The notes beneath the pieces were generated by a model that did no database searches, was not told where the DNA came from, and saw only the letters and a program-made list of their open reading frames with translations. 24,875 nt of DNA. Source: a bacterium (GTDB lineage: Bacteria > Bacillota_I > Bacilli_A > RF39 > UBA660). Position numbers and translations under genes: made by a program. Of the stretch, positions 8,344-13,749 are shown piece by piece (the first letter of the stretch is position 1; the number at the start of each line of letters is the position of its first letter). The stretch lies in NCBI GenBank assembly GCA_014846175.1, contig RKAV01000039.1, forward strand, positions 1-24,875, in the 5' to 3' direction.

Positions 8344-8925
8344 ATGATTGAATCAAAGTTCTACAAAGAAAATAAAACTAGTAATAACTTTTTTAAAAAA
8401 ATAATTCTAAGAATTTTAGTAACAACTATAATAGCTCTTATCCTACTTATAAGTTTTAAAATGAATAGTAGTTTTAAAAAGACATTCTATCATTATGTTT
8501 ATGAAGAAAACTTTCCTTTTTCAGTAGTTAAGAATTTTCTTCAAGATAAATTTGGAACTAGTCTTACTTTTGATAAGTTAGTAACAGAAGAAGAAGTTTT
8601 TAATGAAAAGTTATCTTATAAAGATAAGAGTTTATATCATGATGGTGTTAAACTAACAGTTAGTAGTGAATATATGATTCCTTCATTTGAAAGTGGTATA
8701 GTAGTATATATTGGCCAAAAAGAAAACTATAAGCAAGTAGTTATAGTACAACAGATGAATGGGGTAGATGTTTGGTATGGGAATATTAAACAAGCAAATG
8801 TTAAACTTTATGATTATGTAGAGAAAGGTTCATTAATAGGACAAGCAGATAATAAAACTTTATATTTAGTATTTCAAAAGGAAGGAAAGTTTATAGATTA
8901 TCAAAAATATCTTGCAAAAAGTTAA
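8344..8925 (+). CDS. spoIVFA: SpoIVFA-like membrane protein with degenerate M23 (LytM) domain
   Basis: A 193-residue protein: a cytoplasmic N-terminus, one transmembrane helix (~residues 24-42) and a C-terminal M23-type fold (residues ~100-185, GIVVYIGQKENYKQVVIVQQ...DVWYGNIKQANVKLYDYVEKGSLIGQA). The M23 catalytic motifs are lost: the normal final H-x-H reads LYLVFQ, so it is unlikely to cut peptidoglycan. This is the architecture of SpoIVFA, the scaffold that holds SpoIVFB inactive until the forespore signal arrives; the spoIVFB homologue starts inside its 3' end. I chose the ATG at 8344, 4 bases after SD AGGTGAT, rather than the in-frame GTG at 8335, which lies inside that SD. The symbol rests on architecture and synteny. 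Confidence 0.75.
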   Translation: MIESKFYKENKTSNNFFKKIILRILVTTIIALILLISFKMNSSFKKTFYHYVYEENFPFSVVKNFLQDKFGTSLTFDKLVTEEEVFNEKLSYKDKSLYHDGVKLTVSSEYMIPSFESGIVVYIGQKENYKQVVIVQQMNGVDVWYGNIKQANVKLYDYVEKGSLIGQADNKTLYLVFQKEGKFIDYQKYLAKS

Positions 8926-9652
8926 GTTTCATAAATCTTGTTTATTATTCCTTTTTTTAGCAGTTATAACAGGACAGTTTTATTTAATACTACTTTCCTT
9001 TTTATTATTATTTGTACATGAATGTGGCCATTTTTTTACGGCTTTTCTTTTAAAGTGGGATGCTAAAGAGATAACCTTTTATCCTTTTGGAGGAATTGCT
9101 AAGTTTTCTACGGCGATTAATTGTCCTATAAAAGAAGAATTATTAGTACTTATTATGGGACCTATTACACAGTGTGTTTTTTATATGATATTTAAAAACT
9201 TTCTTACTACTTCTTATCAAATTAAATTACTTACTATTATTCATTACAATATCTTAGTTTTTAATCTATTACCAATTTATCCTTTAGATGGGGGAAGAAT
9301 AATAGAAGTATTACTTTGTTATTTTATTGCATATCAAGATAGTTATAAAGTTACATTTATAATTTCTTATTTATCTTTAACAGTAATATTTTTATTCTTT
9401 TTAATTTATCCTAATACCTATTTCCTATTAATGTTTATTCTAATACTTTTAAGACTTATAAAAGAAAGAGAGAATATAAAATATTATTATGAAAGATTCT
9501 TATTAGAAAGATATTTAAAAAGATTAGTTTATAAAAAAAGAAAGATAGTTAAAACAGATAAGAAGTTTAAAAGAGAATACTCACATATTATTAAAAGGGG
9601 TAATTGGTATCAGGATGAAGAAAGTTATTTAAAAGATAAATATAAACGTTAA
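8912..9652 (+). CDS. spoIVFB: Site-2-type intramembrane metalloprotease, SpoIVFB family (M50)
   Basis: A 246-residue multi-pass membrane protease. The zinc motif HECGH (HExxH form, in FVHECGHFF) lies in the second hydrophobic segment. The second motif NLLPIYPLDGGRI supplies the third metal ligand. Four to six transmembrane helices are followed by a basic C-terminal tail of ~60 residues (in Bacillus a CBS domain occupies this position; here it is shorter and different). SpoIVFB releases sigma-K from its membrane pro-sequence, and pro-sigma-K is 4 kb upstream. The frame contains no ATG or GTG near its start: TTG at 8912 overlaps the previous gene by 14 bases, with no good SD in range, so translational coupling is likely. 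Confidence 0.88.
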   Translation: MQKVKFHKSCLLFLFLAVITGQFYLILLSFLLLFVHECGHFFTAFLLKWDAKEITFYPFGGIAKFSTAINCPIKEELLVLIMGPITQCVFYMIFKNFLTTSYQIKLLTIIHYNILVFNLLPIYPLDGGRIIEVLLCYFIAYQDSYKVTFIISYLSLTVIFLFFLIYPNTYFLLMFILILLRLIKERENIKYYYERFLLERYLKRLVYKKRKIVKTDKKFKREYSHIIKRGNWYQDEESYLKDKYKR

Positions 9653-9671
9653 TATTAATTTAGACATAAAT

Positions 9672-9785
9672 AAAAAAACATTTGACTTCAACTTATATTG
9701 AAGTCAGATGCAAGCCCAATAGTGGAAAGCATCTGATCGGCAAATCAAATGTATCCTTTTTAATTATATGAAGTTTCCTTCATCT
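9672..9785 (-). ncRNA. Orphan antisense RNA (R1 copy)
   Basis: Read on the minus strand: -10 TAATAT (9797-9792), 17-base spacer, and a weaker -35 TCGTTA (9820-9815; R2 has TTGTTA). It continues through the hairpin ATGAAG-GAAA-CTTCAT and ends at a 34-base stem-loop (9711-9678) followed by TTTTTTT. The transcript would be nearly identical to the R2 RNA but has no toxin gene opposite it. It could act in trans on the toxin mRNA 3' region or be a relic. Confidence 0.45.
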
Positions 9786-9818
9786 ATATACATATTATCA
9801 TAAAAATCTAATTATAAC
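9678..9818 (-). repeat. Repeat R1 (orphan copy of antisense-RNA cassette)
   Basis: Compared with R2 (10060-10201), bases 9721-9818 match 10104-10201 at 97 of 98 positions. The outer 34-base hairpins (9678-9711 versus 10060-10093) are diverged but still fold. A recent duplication of the whole cassette is the simplest reading. No coding frame accompanies R1. Confidence 0.85.
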
Positions 9819-9871
9819 GATTATCAATAAAAGTTTATGCTTTTCTCGTAGTATATTTTTAATATAATCTA

Positions 9872-9900
9872 TTGATATATAGTAACTAGTTTGTTAATAT
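9872..9900 (+). promoter_or_regulatory. Promoter of the toxin candidate mRNA
   Basis: The -35 TTGATA (9872-9877), exactly 17 bases, and -10 TAATAT (9895-9900) predict a start at about G9907. That is the first base of GGATACATTTGA, the leader element complementary to 10128-10139 downstream of the ORF. Confidence 0.65.
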
Positions 9901-9933
9901 TAATTCGGATACATTTGAAATATCAGATGCTTT

Positions 9934-9958
9934 CCCTTCTACTTTATAAATAGAAGGG
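9934..9958 (+). promoter_or_regulatory. SD-sequestering hairpin in toxin leader
   Basis: A perfect 8-bp inverted repeat, CCCTTCTA (9934-9941) and TAGAAGGG (9951-9958), has a 9-base loop. The right arm contains most of the SD AGAAGGGAG used by the ATG at 9969, so folding would hide the ribosome site. This is typical of type I toxin mRNAs. Confidence 0.65.
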
Positions 9959-9968
9959 AGTGATGTTT

Positions 9969-10052
9969 ATGGCAAAAAGAGAATTATTTCTATATGTCAT
10001 AATTTTTCTATTATTAATAGAAAATTTCATACTCTTATTTAAATTTATTTAA
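9969..10052 (+). CDS. 27-residue hydrophobic peptide, candidate type I toxin
   Basis: A tiny frame starting MAKRELFLYVIIFLLL and ending FILLFKFI: a short basic N-terminus, one transmembrane helix with a polar EN in its second half, and a Lys near the C-terminus. A strong SD (AGAAGGGAG, 9952-9960) lies 8 bases before this ATG. In-frame GTG (9960) and ATG (9963) are too close to the SD. The gene has its own promoter, a leader that hides the SD, and a converging antisense RNA whose terminator overlaps its stop codon. That layout matches membrane-acting type I toxins such as TxpA/RatA and BsrG/SR4, although the peptide resembles no family I can name. Toxicity is inferred from size, topology and context only. 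Confidence 0.6.
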   Translation: MAKRELFLYVIIFLLLIENFILLFKFI

Positions 10053-10168
10053 ATAAAAAGCATCTGATTTCAACTTATGTTGAATTCAGATGCTAGCAAA
10101 AACAGTGGAAAGCATCTGATCAGCAAATCAAATGTATCCTTTTTAATTATATGAAGTTTCCTTCATCT
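10052..10168 (-). ncRNA. Converging antisense RNA, candidate type I antitoxin
   Basis: On the minus strand this would be a ~115-nt RNA. It starts near 10168, folds a 6-bp GAAA-tetraloop hairpin (ATGAAG-GAAA-CTTCAT), carries GGATACATTTGA and TCAGATGCTTTCC, and ends at the strong terminator at 10093-10060. It overlaps the whole 3' region of the toxin mRNA and just reaches the toxin stop codon. This is the 3'-overlap arrangement known for Bacillus RatA and SR4. It contains no SD-preceded reading frame. Confidence 0.55.
10060..10093 (-). terminator. Terminator of the antisense RNA
   Basis: The minus strand reads GCATCTGA-A-TTCAAC, loop ATAA, GTTGAA-A-TCAGATGC: a 14-bp stem with one A-A mismatch, followed directly by TTTTTATTT. 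The flanking A-rich side on the plus strand shows it works for the minus strand only. Confidence 0.8.
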
Positions 10169-10201
10169 ATATACATATTATCATAAAAATCTAATTATAA
10201 C
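10060..10201 (-). repeat. Repeat R2 (antisense-RNA cassette opposite the toxin mRNA)
   Basis: Second copy of the cassette also seen at 9678-9818: terminator hairpin, 10-base linker, a 98-base conserved body with one difference, and promoter. Both copies have the same orientation. Confidence 0.85.
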
Positions 10202-10203
10202 AA
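10175..10203 (-). promoter_or_regulatory. Promoter of the antisense RNA
   Basis: On the minus strand, -35 TTGTTA (10203-10198), exactly 17 bases, and -10 TAATAT (10180-10175). The -10 is identical to that of the toxin promoter, and the same spacing is kept in R1. Confidence 0.6.
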
Positions 10204-10214
10204 TTACCAAAATC

Positions 10215-10249
10215 AAATAATCCTATTCATTTAATAAATAGGATTATTT
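10215..10249. terminator. Bidirectional terminator hairpin
   Basis: A perfect 13-bp stem, AAATAATCCTATT / AATAGGATTATTT, has a 9-base loop. The plus strand continues into AATTTTAATTTTTTG and the minus strand into GATTTTGG. It would end the minus-strand 39-residue gene, whose stop codon lies in the stem, and stop plus-strand read-through from the toxin transcript. Confidence 0.75.
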
Positions 10250-10363
10250 AATTTTAATTTTTTGATTAATCATGCTGTTATCACATTCTTTAGCTAGTAT
10301 TAAACTACAAATAATAAATAAAACTAGACCTAGCATGAGTAATAATAAAAATACTATTAACAT
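10244..10363 (-). CDS. 39-residue single-pass membrane peptide, unknown
   Basis: A short frame beginning MLIVFLLLLMLGLVLFIICS: a transmembrane helix directly at the N-terminus, then AKECDNS and a basic tail (KIKIK). A very good SD (GGGAGG, 10375-10370) lies six bases before the ATG, and TATAAT is close upstream on the minus strand. The stop codon falls in the terminator stem, so this looks like a genuine monocistronic small-protein gene. It is divergent from the polysaccharide operon and converges on the toxin locus. Membrane topology is the only function-related clue. It could be a second small toxin or a regulator, but nothing in the sequence decides this. Confidence 0.6.
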   Translation of the reverse strand: MLIVFLLLLMLGLVLFIICSLILAKECDNSMINQKIKIK

Positions 10364-10456
10364 AGAAACCTCCCTATATAGTATTATATACAGCGTTATT
10401 AATTTTTATTCTTACTTCTATTATAAGTAAAGACATTTACGAAAGTTGTCAAAGCA

Positions 10457-10463
10457 TGTCGAA
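10457..10463 (+). promoter_or_regulatory. Possible Spo0A box upstream of polysaccharide operon
   Basis: CATGTCGAAAA contains the Spo0A core TGTCGAA, with a related TTGTCAAA at 10446-10453. It lies 18 bp upstream of the -35 of the first eps promoter, in the spacer shared with the divergent 39-residue gene. Confidence 0.3.
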
Positions 10464-10480
10464 AATTATTACAAAATTAT

Positions 10481-10509
10481 TTGGAAGATTGTATTTTTTA
10501 AGGTATACT
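10481..10509 (+). promoter_or_regulatory. Distal promoter of the polysaccharide operon
   Basis: The -35 TTGGAA (10481-10486), 17-base spacer and -10 TATACT (10504-10509). Its transcript would have a ~100-base leader containing the second promoter and the 12-bp inverted repeat. Confidence 0.5.
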
Positions 10510-10545
10510 AAAGAGGGATAGAACGAAAAAGAATAAAAACTATTA

Positions 10546-10590
10546 AATATACTTAAATTTCATTGACAAGAGGTTAGTTTTAAGTATATT
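10546..10590. repeat. Perfect 12-bp inverted repeat bracketing the proximal promoter
   Basis: AATATACTTAAA (10546-10557) and TTTAAGTATATT (10579-10590) are exact reverse complements, 33 bp centre to centre, about three helical turns. The left arm abuts the -35 and the right arm covers part of the -10. This could be a repressor operator, or a leader hairpin in transcripts from the distal promoter. Confidence 0.55.
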
Positions 10591-10592
10591 AT
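10563..10592 (+). promoter_or_regulatory. Proximal promoter of the polysaccharide operon
   Basis: The consensus -35 TTGACA (10563-10568), 18-base spacer and -10 TATTAT (10587-10592). The start would be near 10599, just before the SD GGAGGGG. Confidence 0.65.
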
Positions 10593-10617
10593 AAATAGCG
10601 ACTGGAGGGGTAAAGAG

Positions 10618-11289
10618 ATGGAAGAAATTAATCTTATGGAGTTTTTTGACTATTATTTAGCAAGGGTTGTTTATGTTCTAGCAACTATTTTGGCGTTTGT
10701 ACTTTTAGGAAGTATTTATAGCTTTGTTATTAAAAAGCCATTATATCAAAGTAGTACTACTGTTGTTTTGGCAAGAAGTAATGATGATACACAAAAATAT
10801 ACGCAAAGTGATGTATTATTAAATCAGAACTTAGTACCAACTTATAGTAATATTATTAAAAGTCGTAGTGTATTAAGACAGGTAATTAATAACGAGAAGT
10901 TAGATTATACAGCTGATGAATTATCTAACCTAATAACTGTTTCTAGTGTTGAAAATACAGAAATAATTAAAGTAACAGTTAAAAATCAAGATAGGGAATT
11001 AGCTAAGAGAATAGCTAATGGTATAGTACCTGTATTTACTAATAAAGTACAAGGATTTTATAACATAGATAATGTAAGTGTGTTAGATACAGCTGAGCTT
11101 GCTAGTAGACCTTGTAATATTAATTATCCAAAGGATTTAGTTATCTTTATAATGTTAGGTTTTGTTTTGTCTAGTGGTGTTATATTTGTAATTTATTATT
11201 TTGATACAACTATTAAAAATACATCTGATATTGAAGATAAATTAAAACTAACTGTTTTAGGAACAGTTCCAAATGTGAATAGGGGGTAG
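10618..11289 (+). CDS. Chain-length regulator / kinase activator (Wzz, CpsC/CapA/YveK family)
   Basis: A 223-residue polysaccharide co-polymerase with two transmembrane helices (residues ~15-38 and ~172-195) around an extracytoplasmic domain typical of Wzz (PLYQSSTTVVLA, YSNIIKSRSVLRQVI, ITVSSVENTEIIKVTVKNQDRELAKRIANGI). A proline-rich turn precedes helix 2 (RPCNINYPKD). In Gram-positives the C-terminal cytoplasmic tail activates the separate BY-kinase, which is the next gene. It is first in the operon, with SD GGAGGGG seven bases before the ATG. Confidence 0.93.
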   Translation: MEEINLMEFFDYYLARVVYVLATILAFVLLGSIYSFVIKKPLYQSSTTVVLARSNDDTQKYTQSDVLLNQNLVPTYSNIIKSRSVLRQVINNEKLDYTADELSNLITVSSVENTEIIKVTVKNQDRELAKRIANGIVPVFTNKVQGFYNIDNVSVLDTAELASRPCNINYPKDLVIFIMLGFVLSSGVIFVIYYFDTTIKNTSDIEDKLKLTVLGTVPNVNRG

Positions 11290-11294
11290 TGAAG

Positions 11295-12053
11295 ATGTTT
11301 AATAAGAATAGTTCTTTAAAACCAAAACAAGCTGATTTATTATTAAATCTAAATAAAAAGACTAGTTTTACGGAGTCTATTAAGAGTATTAGAACTAATT
11401 TAGCTTTTTCTGAAGTTGATAAGGAGATGCAAGTAATATTAGTTACTTCTTCTCAACCAGGGGATGGTAAAAGTTTTATTTCTGCTAATTTAGCCCTTGC
11501 TTATAAAGATGAAGGTAAGAAAGTATTATTAATAGATGCTGATTTAAGATGTGGTAGACAAAATCAAATATTTAGAGTAGTTAATTCTGCTAATAAAGGT
11601 TATTCTAATTTGATATTAAATTATCAAGATAGTAATAGTAGTAAAAATAAAAAAGGTGTAGATTTTGATATTGCTAGTTATATAGTAAAAACTAAGCAAG
11701 GAATTGATTTGATTCCTAATGGACCTACCCCTCCTAATCCAATAGAATTATTAACTAGTAACAATAATGAAAAATTATTAAAACAGTTAAGAAAAATGTA
11801 TGATATCATTATCATTGACTGTACTCCTGTTCTTGGTATAAGTGATGCTATTGTTATGACTAAATATAGTGATGCTAATATTTTAGTTGTTTCTAGTAAA
11901 AAAACAAAATTAGAATTAGTAGCAAGAGTTGATAAACTTTTCAAACAGTCACATGCTAGTTTAACAGGAGTAGTAATAAATAAAGTTGATGTAGCAGAAG
12001 GTGGCTATTATGGATATTATGCTAATAGTTATTATGGAGAAAGTGAAGAGTGA
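11295..12053 (+). CDS. Capsular tyrosine kinase (BY-kinase, CpsD/CapB/YwqD family)
   Basis: A 252-residue P-loop kinase with Walker A QPGDGKS, Walker A' VLLIDADLR, Walker B IIIIDCTPV, and the C-terminal tyrosine cluster GGYYGYYANSYYGESEE that is autophosphorylated in trans. It forms a two-part kinase with the preceding membrane protein and controls polysaccharide assembly. I chose ATG 11295, 8 bases after GGGGG, over GTG 11289, which overlaps the previous stop. The gene ends in a 4-base overlap (GTGA) with the phosphatase gene. Confidence 0.95.
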   Translation: MFNKNSSLKPKQADLLLNLNKKTSFTESIKSIRTNLAFSEVDKEMQVILVTSSQPGDGKSFISANLALAYKDEGKKVLLIDADLRCGRQNQIFRVVNSANKGYSNLILNYQDSNSSKNKKGVDFDIASYIVKTKQGIDLIPNGPTPPNPIELLTSNNNEKLLKQLRKMYDIIIIDCTPVLGISDAIVMTKYSDANILVVSSKKTKLELVARVDKLFKQSHASLTGVVINKVDVAEGGYYGYYANSYYGESEE

Positions 12054-12760
12054 AAGATTTACATAATCACATTTTGCCAGGGTTAGATGATGGGTGTAAG
12101 AATGAAGAAGAAAGTTTAAAGGTATTAAATGACTTGATTAATAGTGGTATTAATGAAGTTGTTTTTACACCTCATTATGTTTCTGGTACTAAGTATGTGG
12201 CTGATAATAAAAAAAAGAAAGATACTTTTTTTAGATTAAAAGAAATCATTGAAAAGAATAAGCTACCTATTAAAGTTTATTTAGGTAATGAGATATTATT
12301 TTGCGATAATATTTTAGAGTTACTTGAAAAAGGAGAAATATTACCTATCAATAACTCTAAAAACTTACTTATTGAATTTCCAATGATGAATCTGCCACAT
12401 AATGCTAAAAATGTCTTTGACGAATTAATAAACTCTGGTTATAATATTATATTAGCACATCCAGAAAGATATTATTTTGTAGGGGAAGACATTAATGTAT
12501 TAAATGACTTTGTAAGTATGGGAGTGCATTTACAAGGCAATTATACGAGTCTTTTTGGTAAGTATGGTAGAACGAGTAAAAAGATTCTTAAAAAGCTTTT
12601 AAAAAGAGGTATGATTGATATACTTGCTAGTGATACACATCACGAAGTAATAGGGAGTGAAGTAGCATTAAGAAAAAAGTTGAAATGGTACTTAAAAGAA
12701 GAAGATATCAATCAACTTCTTTTTGAGAACTTTGATTTAATTATTAATAATAAAAAGTAA
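12050..12760 (+). CDS. PHP-family protein-tyrosine phosphatase (CpsB/CapC/YwqE family)
   Basis: A 236-residue metal-dependent phosphatase of the polymerase-and-histidinol-phosphatase fold. Signature motifs are DLHNHILPGLDDG at the N-terminus, FTPHYV, NEILF, LAHPERY and SDTHH near the C-terminus, which together supply the metal ligands. It removes phosphate from the tyrosine cluster of the preceding BY-kinase, closing the CpsBCD control circuit. It starts at GTG 12050, overlapping the kinase stop by four bases; translational coupling is likely. Confidence 0.95.
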   Translation: MKDLHNHILPGLDDGCKNEEESLKVLNDLINSGINEVVFTPHYVSGTKYVADNKKKKDTFFRLKEIIEKNKLPIKVYLGNEILFCDNILELLEKGEILPINNSKNLLIEFPMMNLPHNAKNVFDELINSGYNIILAHPERYYFVGEDINVLNDFVSMGVHLQGNYTSLFGKYGRTSKKILKKLLKRGMIDILASDTHHEVIGSEVALRKKLKWYLKEEDINQLLFENFDLIINNKK

Positions 12761-12772
12761 AGAGGTAGAAGT

Positions 12773-12826
12773 ATGTATAAGGGTATATTTAATTCTTATA
12801 GTTTTAGAAGTGTGGAGGTAGCATAA
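12773..12826 (+). CDS. 17-residue micro-ORF coupled to the sugar transferase gene
   Basis: ATG at 12773 has an SD-like AGAGGTAG 4-5 bases upstream. The peptide reads MYKGIFNSYSFRSVEVA and its TAA overlaps the next ATG as TAATG. The SD of the next gene (GGAGG, 12814-12818) lies inside this frame, so translating it would affect access to that site. It may be only a chance frame, since no family is recognisable. Confidence 0.4.
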   Translation: MYKGIFNSYSFRSVEVA

Positions 12827-13527
12827 TGATTTCAGCAGATACAACAGTTATGGATGAGAAAACTATAGTTCAAGGTAAAAAGTCAAAAGCAGTTCTTTAT
12901 AAGATAGAAAGGGGTTCTTATTTTTGTATTAAAAGAATATTTGATATTATATGTTCTTTAATCGGTATATTATTATTAATTCCAGTAACATTAGTAACAA
13001 AAATTTGTTACTTAATAACAGGAGATAGAAAATCAATTTTTTATAAGCAAAAGAGAATTGGTAAAGATGGGAAACCTATATATATATATAAATTTAGAAG
13101 TATGGTATATAATGCAGATGAAGTGTTAAAGGAACTTTTAAAAGATCCTAAGTATAAAAAAGAATGGGACTTAAATCAAAAATTTGAAAATGACCCAAGA
13201 ATAACAAAAATGGGAAACATTTTACGAAAAACATCATTAGACGAATTACCACAATTTATAAATGTAATTAAAGGTGATATGTCTATGATAGGACCTAGAC
13301 CTTTAGTAGAAGGTGAACTTGATGCTCACAATGGTAATCATGAAATATATGAAAGTGTTCGTCCAGGTATTTCTGGATGGTGGGCAGCAAATGGTAGAAG
13401 TGCAACTACTTATAAAAGAAGACTTGAATTAGAATATTTTTATTGTAAAAATTGTAATTTAATATTAGATATTAAATGTGTATTCTTAACAATAGCAGCA
13501 GTATTATTTAAAAAAGGGGCAAAATAA
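12826..13527 (+). CDS. Initiating undecaprenyl-phosphate sugar-phosphate transferase
   Basis: A 233-residue member of the bacterial sugar transferase family (PF02397 type). After ~35 hydrophilic residues comes KRIFDIICSLIGILLLIPVTL, the re-entrant membrane helix. Then come FYKQKRIGKDGKPIYIYKFRSM, the catalytic acidic region, LRKTSLDELPQF, MSMIGPRPL and the C-terminal RPGISGWWAANGR. It transfers a sugar-1-phosphate from a nucleotide sugar to undecaprenyl phosphate, the first step of repeat-unit assembly. It has the short monotopic form, without the multi-pass N-terminal region of WbaP. SD GGAGG is 7 bases before the ATG. A 222-base spacer without clear signals follows, so genes downstream may have another promoter. 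Confidence 0.93.
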   Translation: MISADTTVMDEKTIVQGKKSKAVLYKIERGSYFCIKRIFDIICSLIGILLLIPVTLVTKICYLITGDRKSIFYKQKRIGKDGKPIYIYKFRSMVYNADEVLKELLKDPKYKKEWDLNQKFENDPRITKMGNILRKTSLDELPQFINVIKGDMSMIGPRPLVEGELDAHNGNHEIYESVRPGISGWWAANGRSATTYKRRLELEYFYCKNCNLILDIKCVFLTIAAVLFKKGAK

Positions 13528-13749
13528 AATTATTGTATGAAGGAAAATACATATATTGTTTAAAAATAAAATATACAATAGCAGTTTGTTTAAGTATTTA
13601 ACCATCATATGAATGAGTGAACATTTTTTAAACATTAATTATACCATATAAGTATTATACATTGTTTCCTAACGTTGTAAAATGATTTAAAATAAAAGAT
13701 TAAATAAAAAGATAAGTGTTATTGTTTGCTTTTTTAGAAAGGAGTTTGT

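Larger units (their letters stand above)
9653..10243. other. Intergenic region carrying a putative type I toxin-antitoxin locus
   Basis: About 590 bases between spoIVFB and the 39-residue minus-strand gene. In order it holds orphan antisense copy R1 (9678-9818), a plus-strand promoter, a structured leader, the 27-residue toxin candidate, antisense copy R2 (10060-10201) and a bidirectional hairpin. The stretch 9819-9871 shows nothing recognisable. The word GCATCTGA or its complement recurs throughout. Confidence 0.6.

Noticed and set aside
9907..10139. Fst/par-type trans recognition through direct repeats
   Set aside because: In par the repeats are direct in DNA, so the two convergent RNAs are complementary there. 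Here the GGATACATTTGA elements are inverted, so both RNAs carry the same sense and the pairing is within the toxin mRNA instead.
9678..10201. CRISPR array or insertion-sequence ends
   Set aside because: Only two long copies in direct orientation ~380 bp apart, with no short regular spacers, no transposase and no target duplication. Promoters and terminators inside each copy explain them better as RNA genes.
13528..13749. Terminator or promoter in the 222-base gap before the PHP gene
   Set aside because: Several weak AT-rich look-alikes (for example TTGTAA with a 19-base spacer) and loose inverted repeats are present, but none with good spacing or stem strength.
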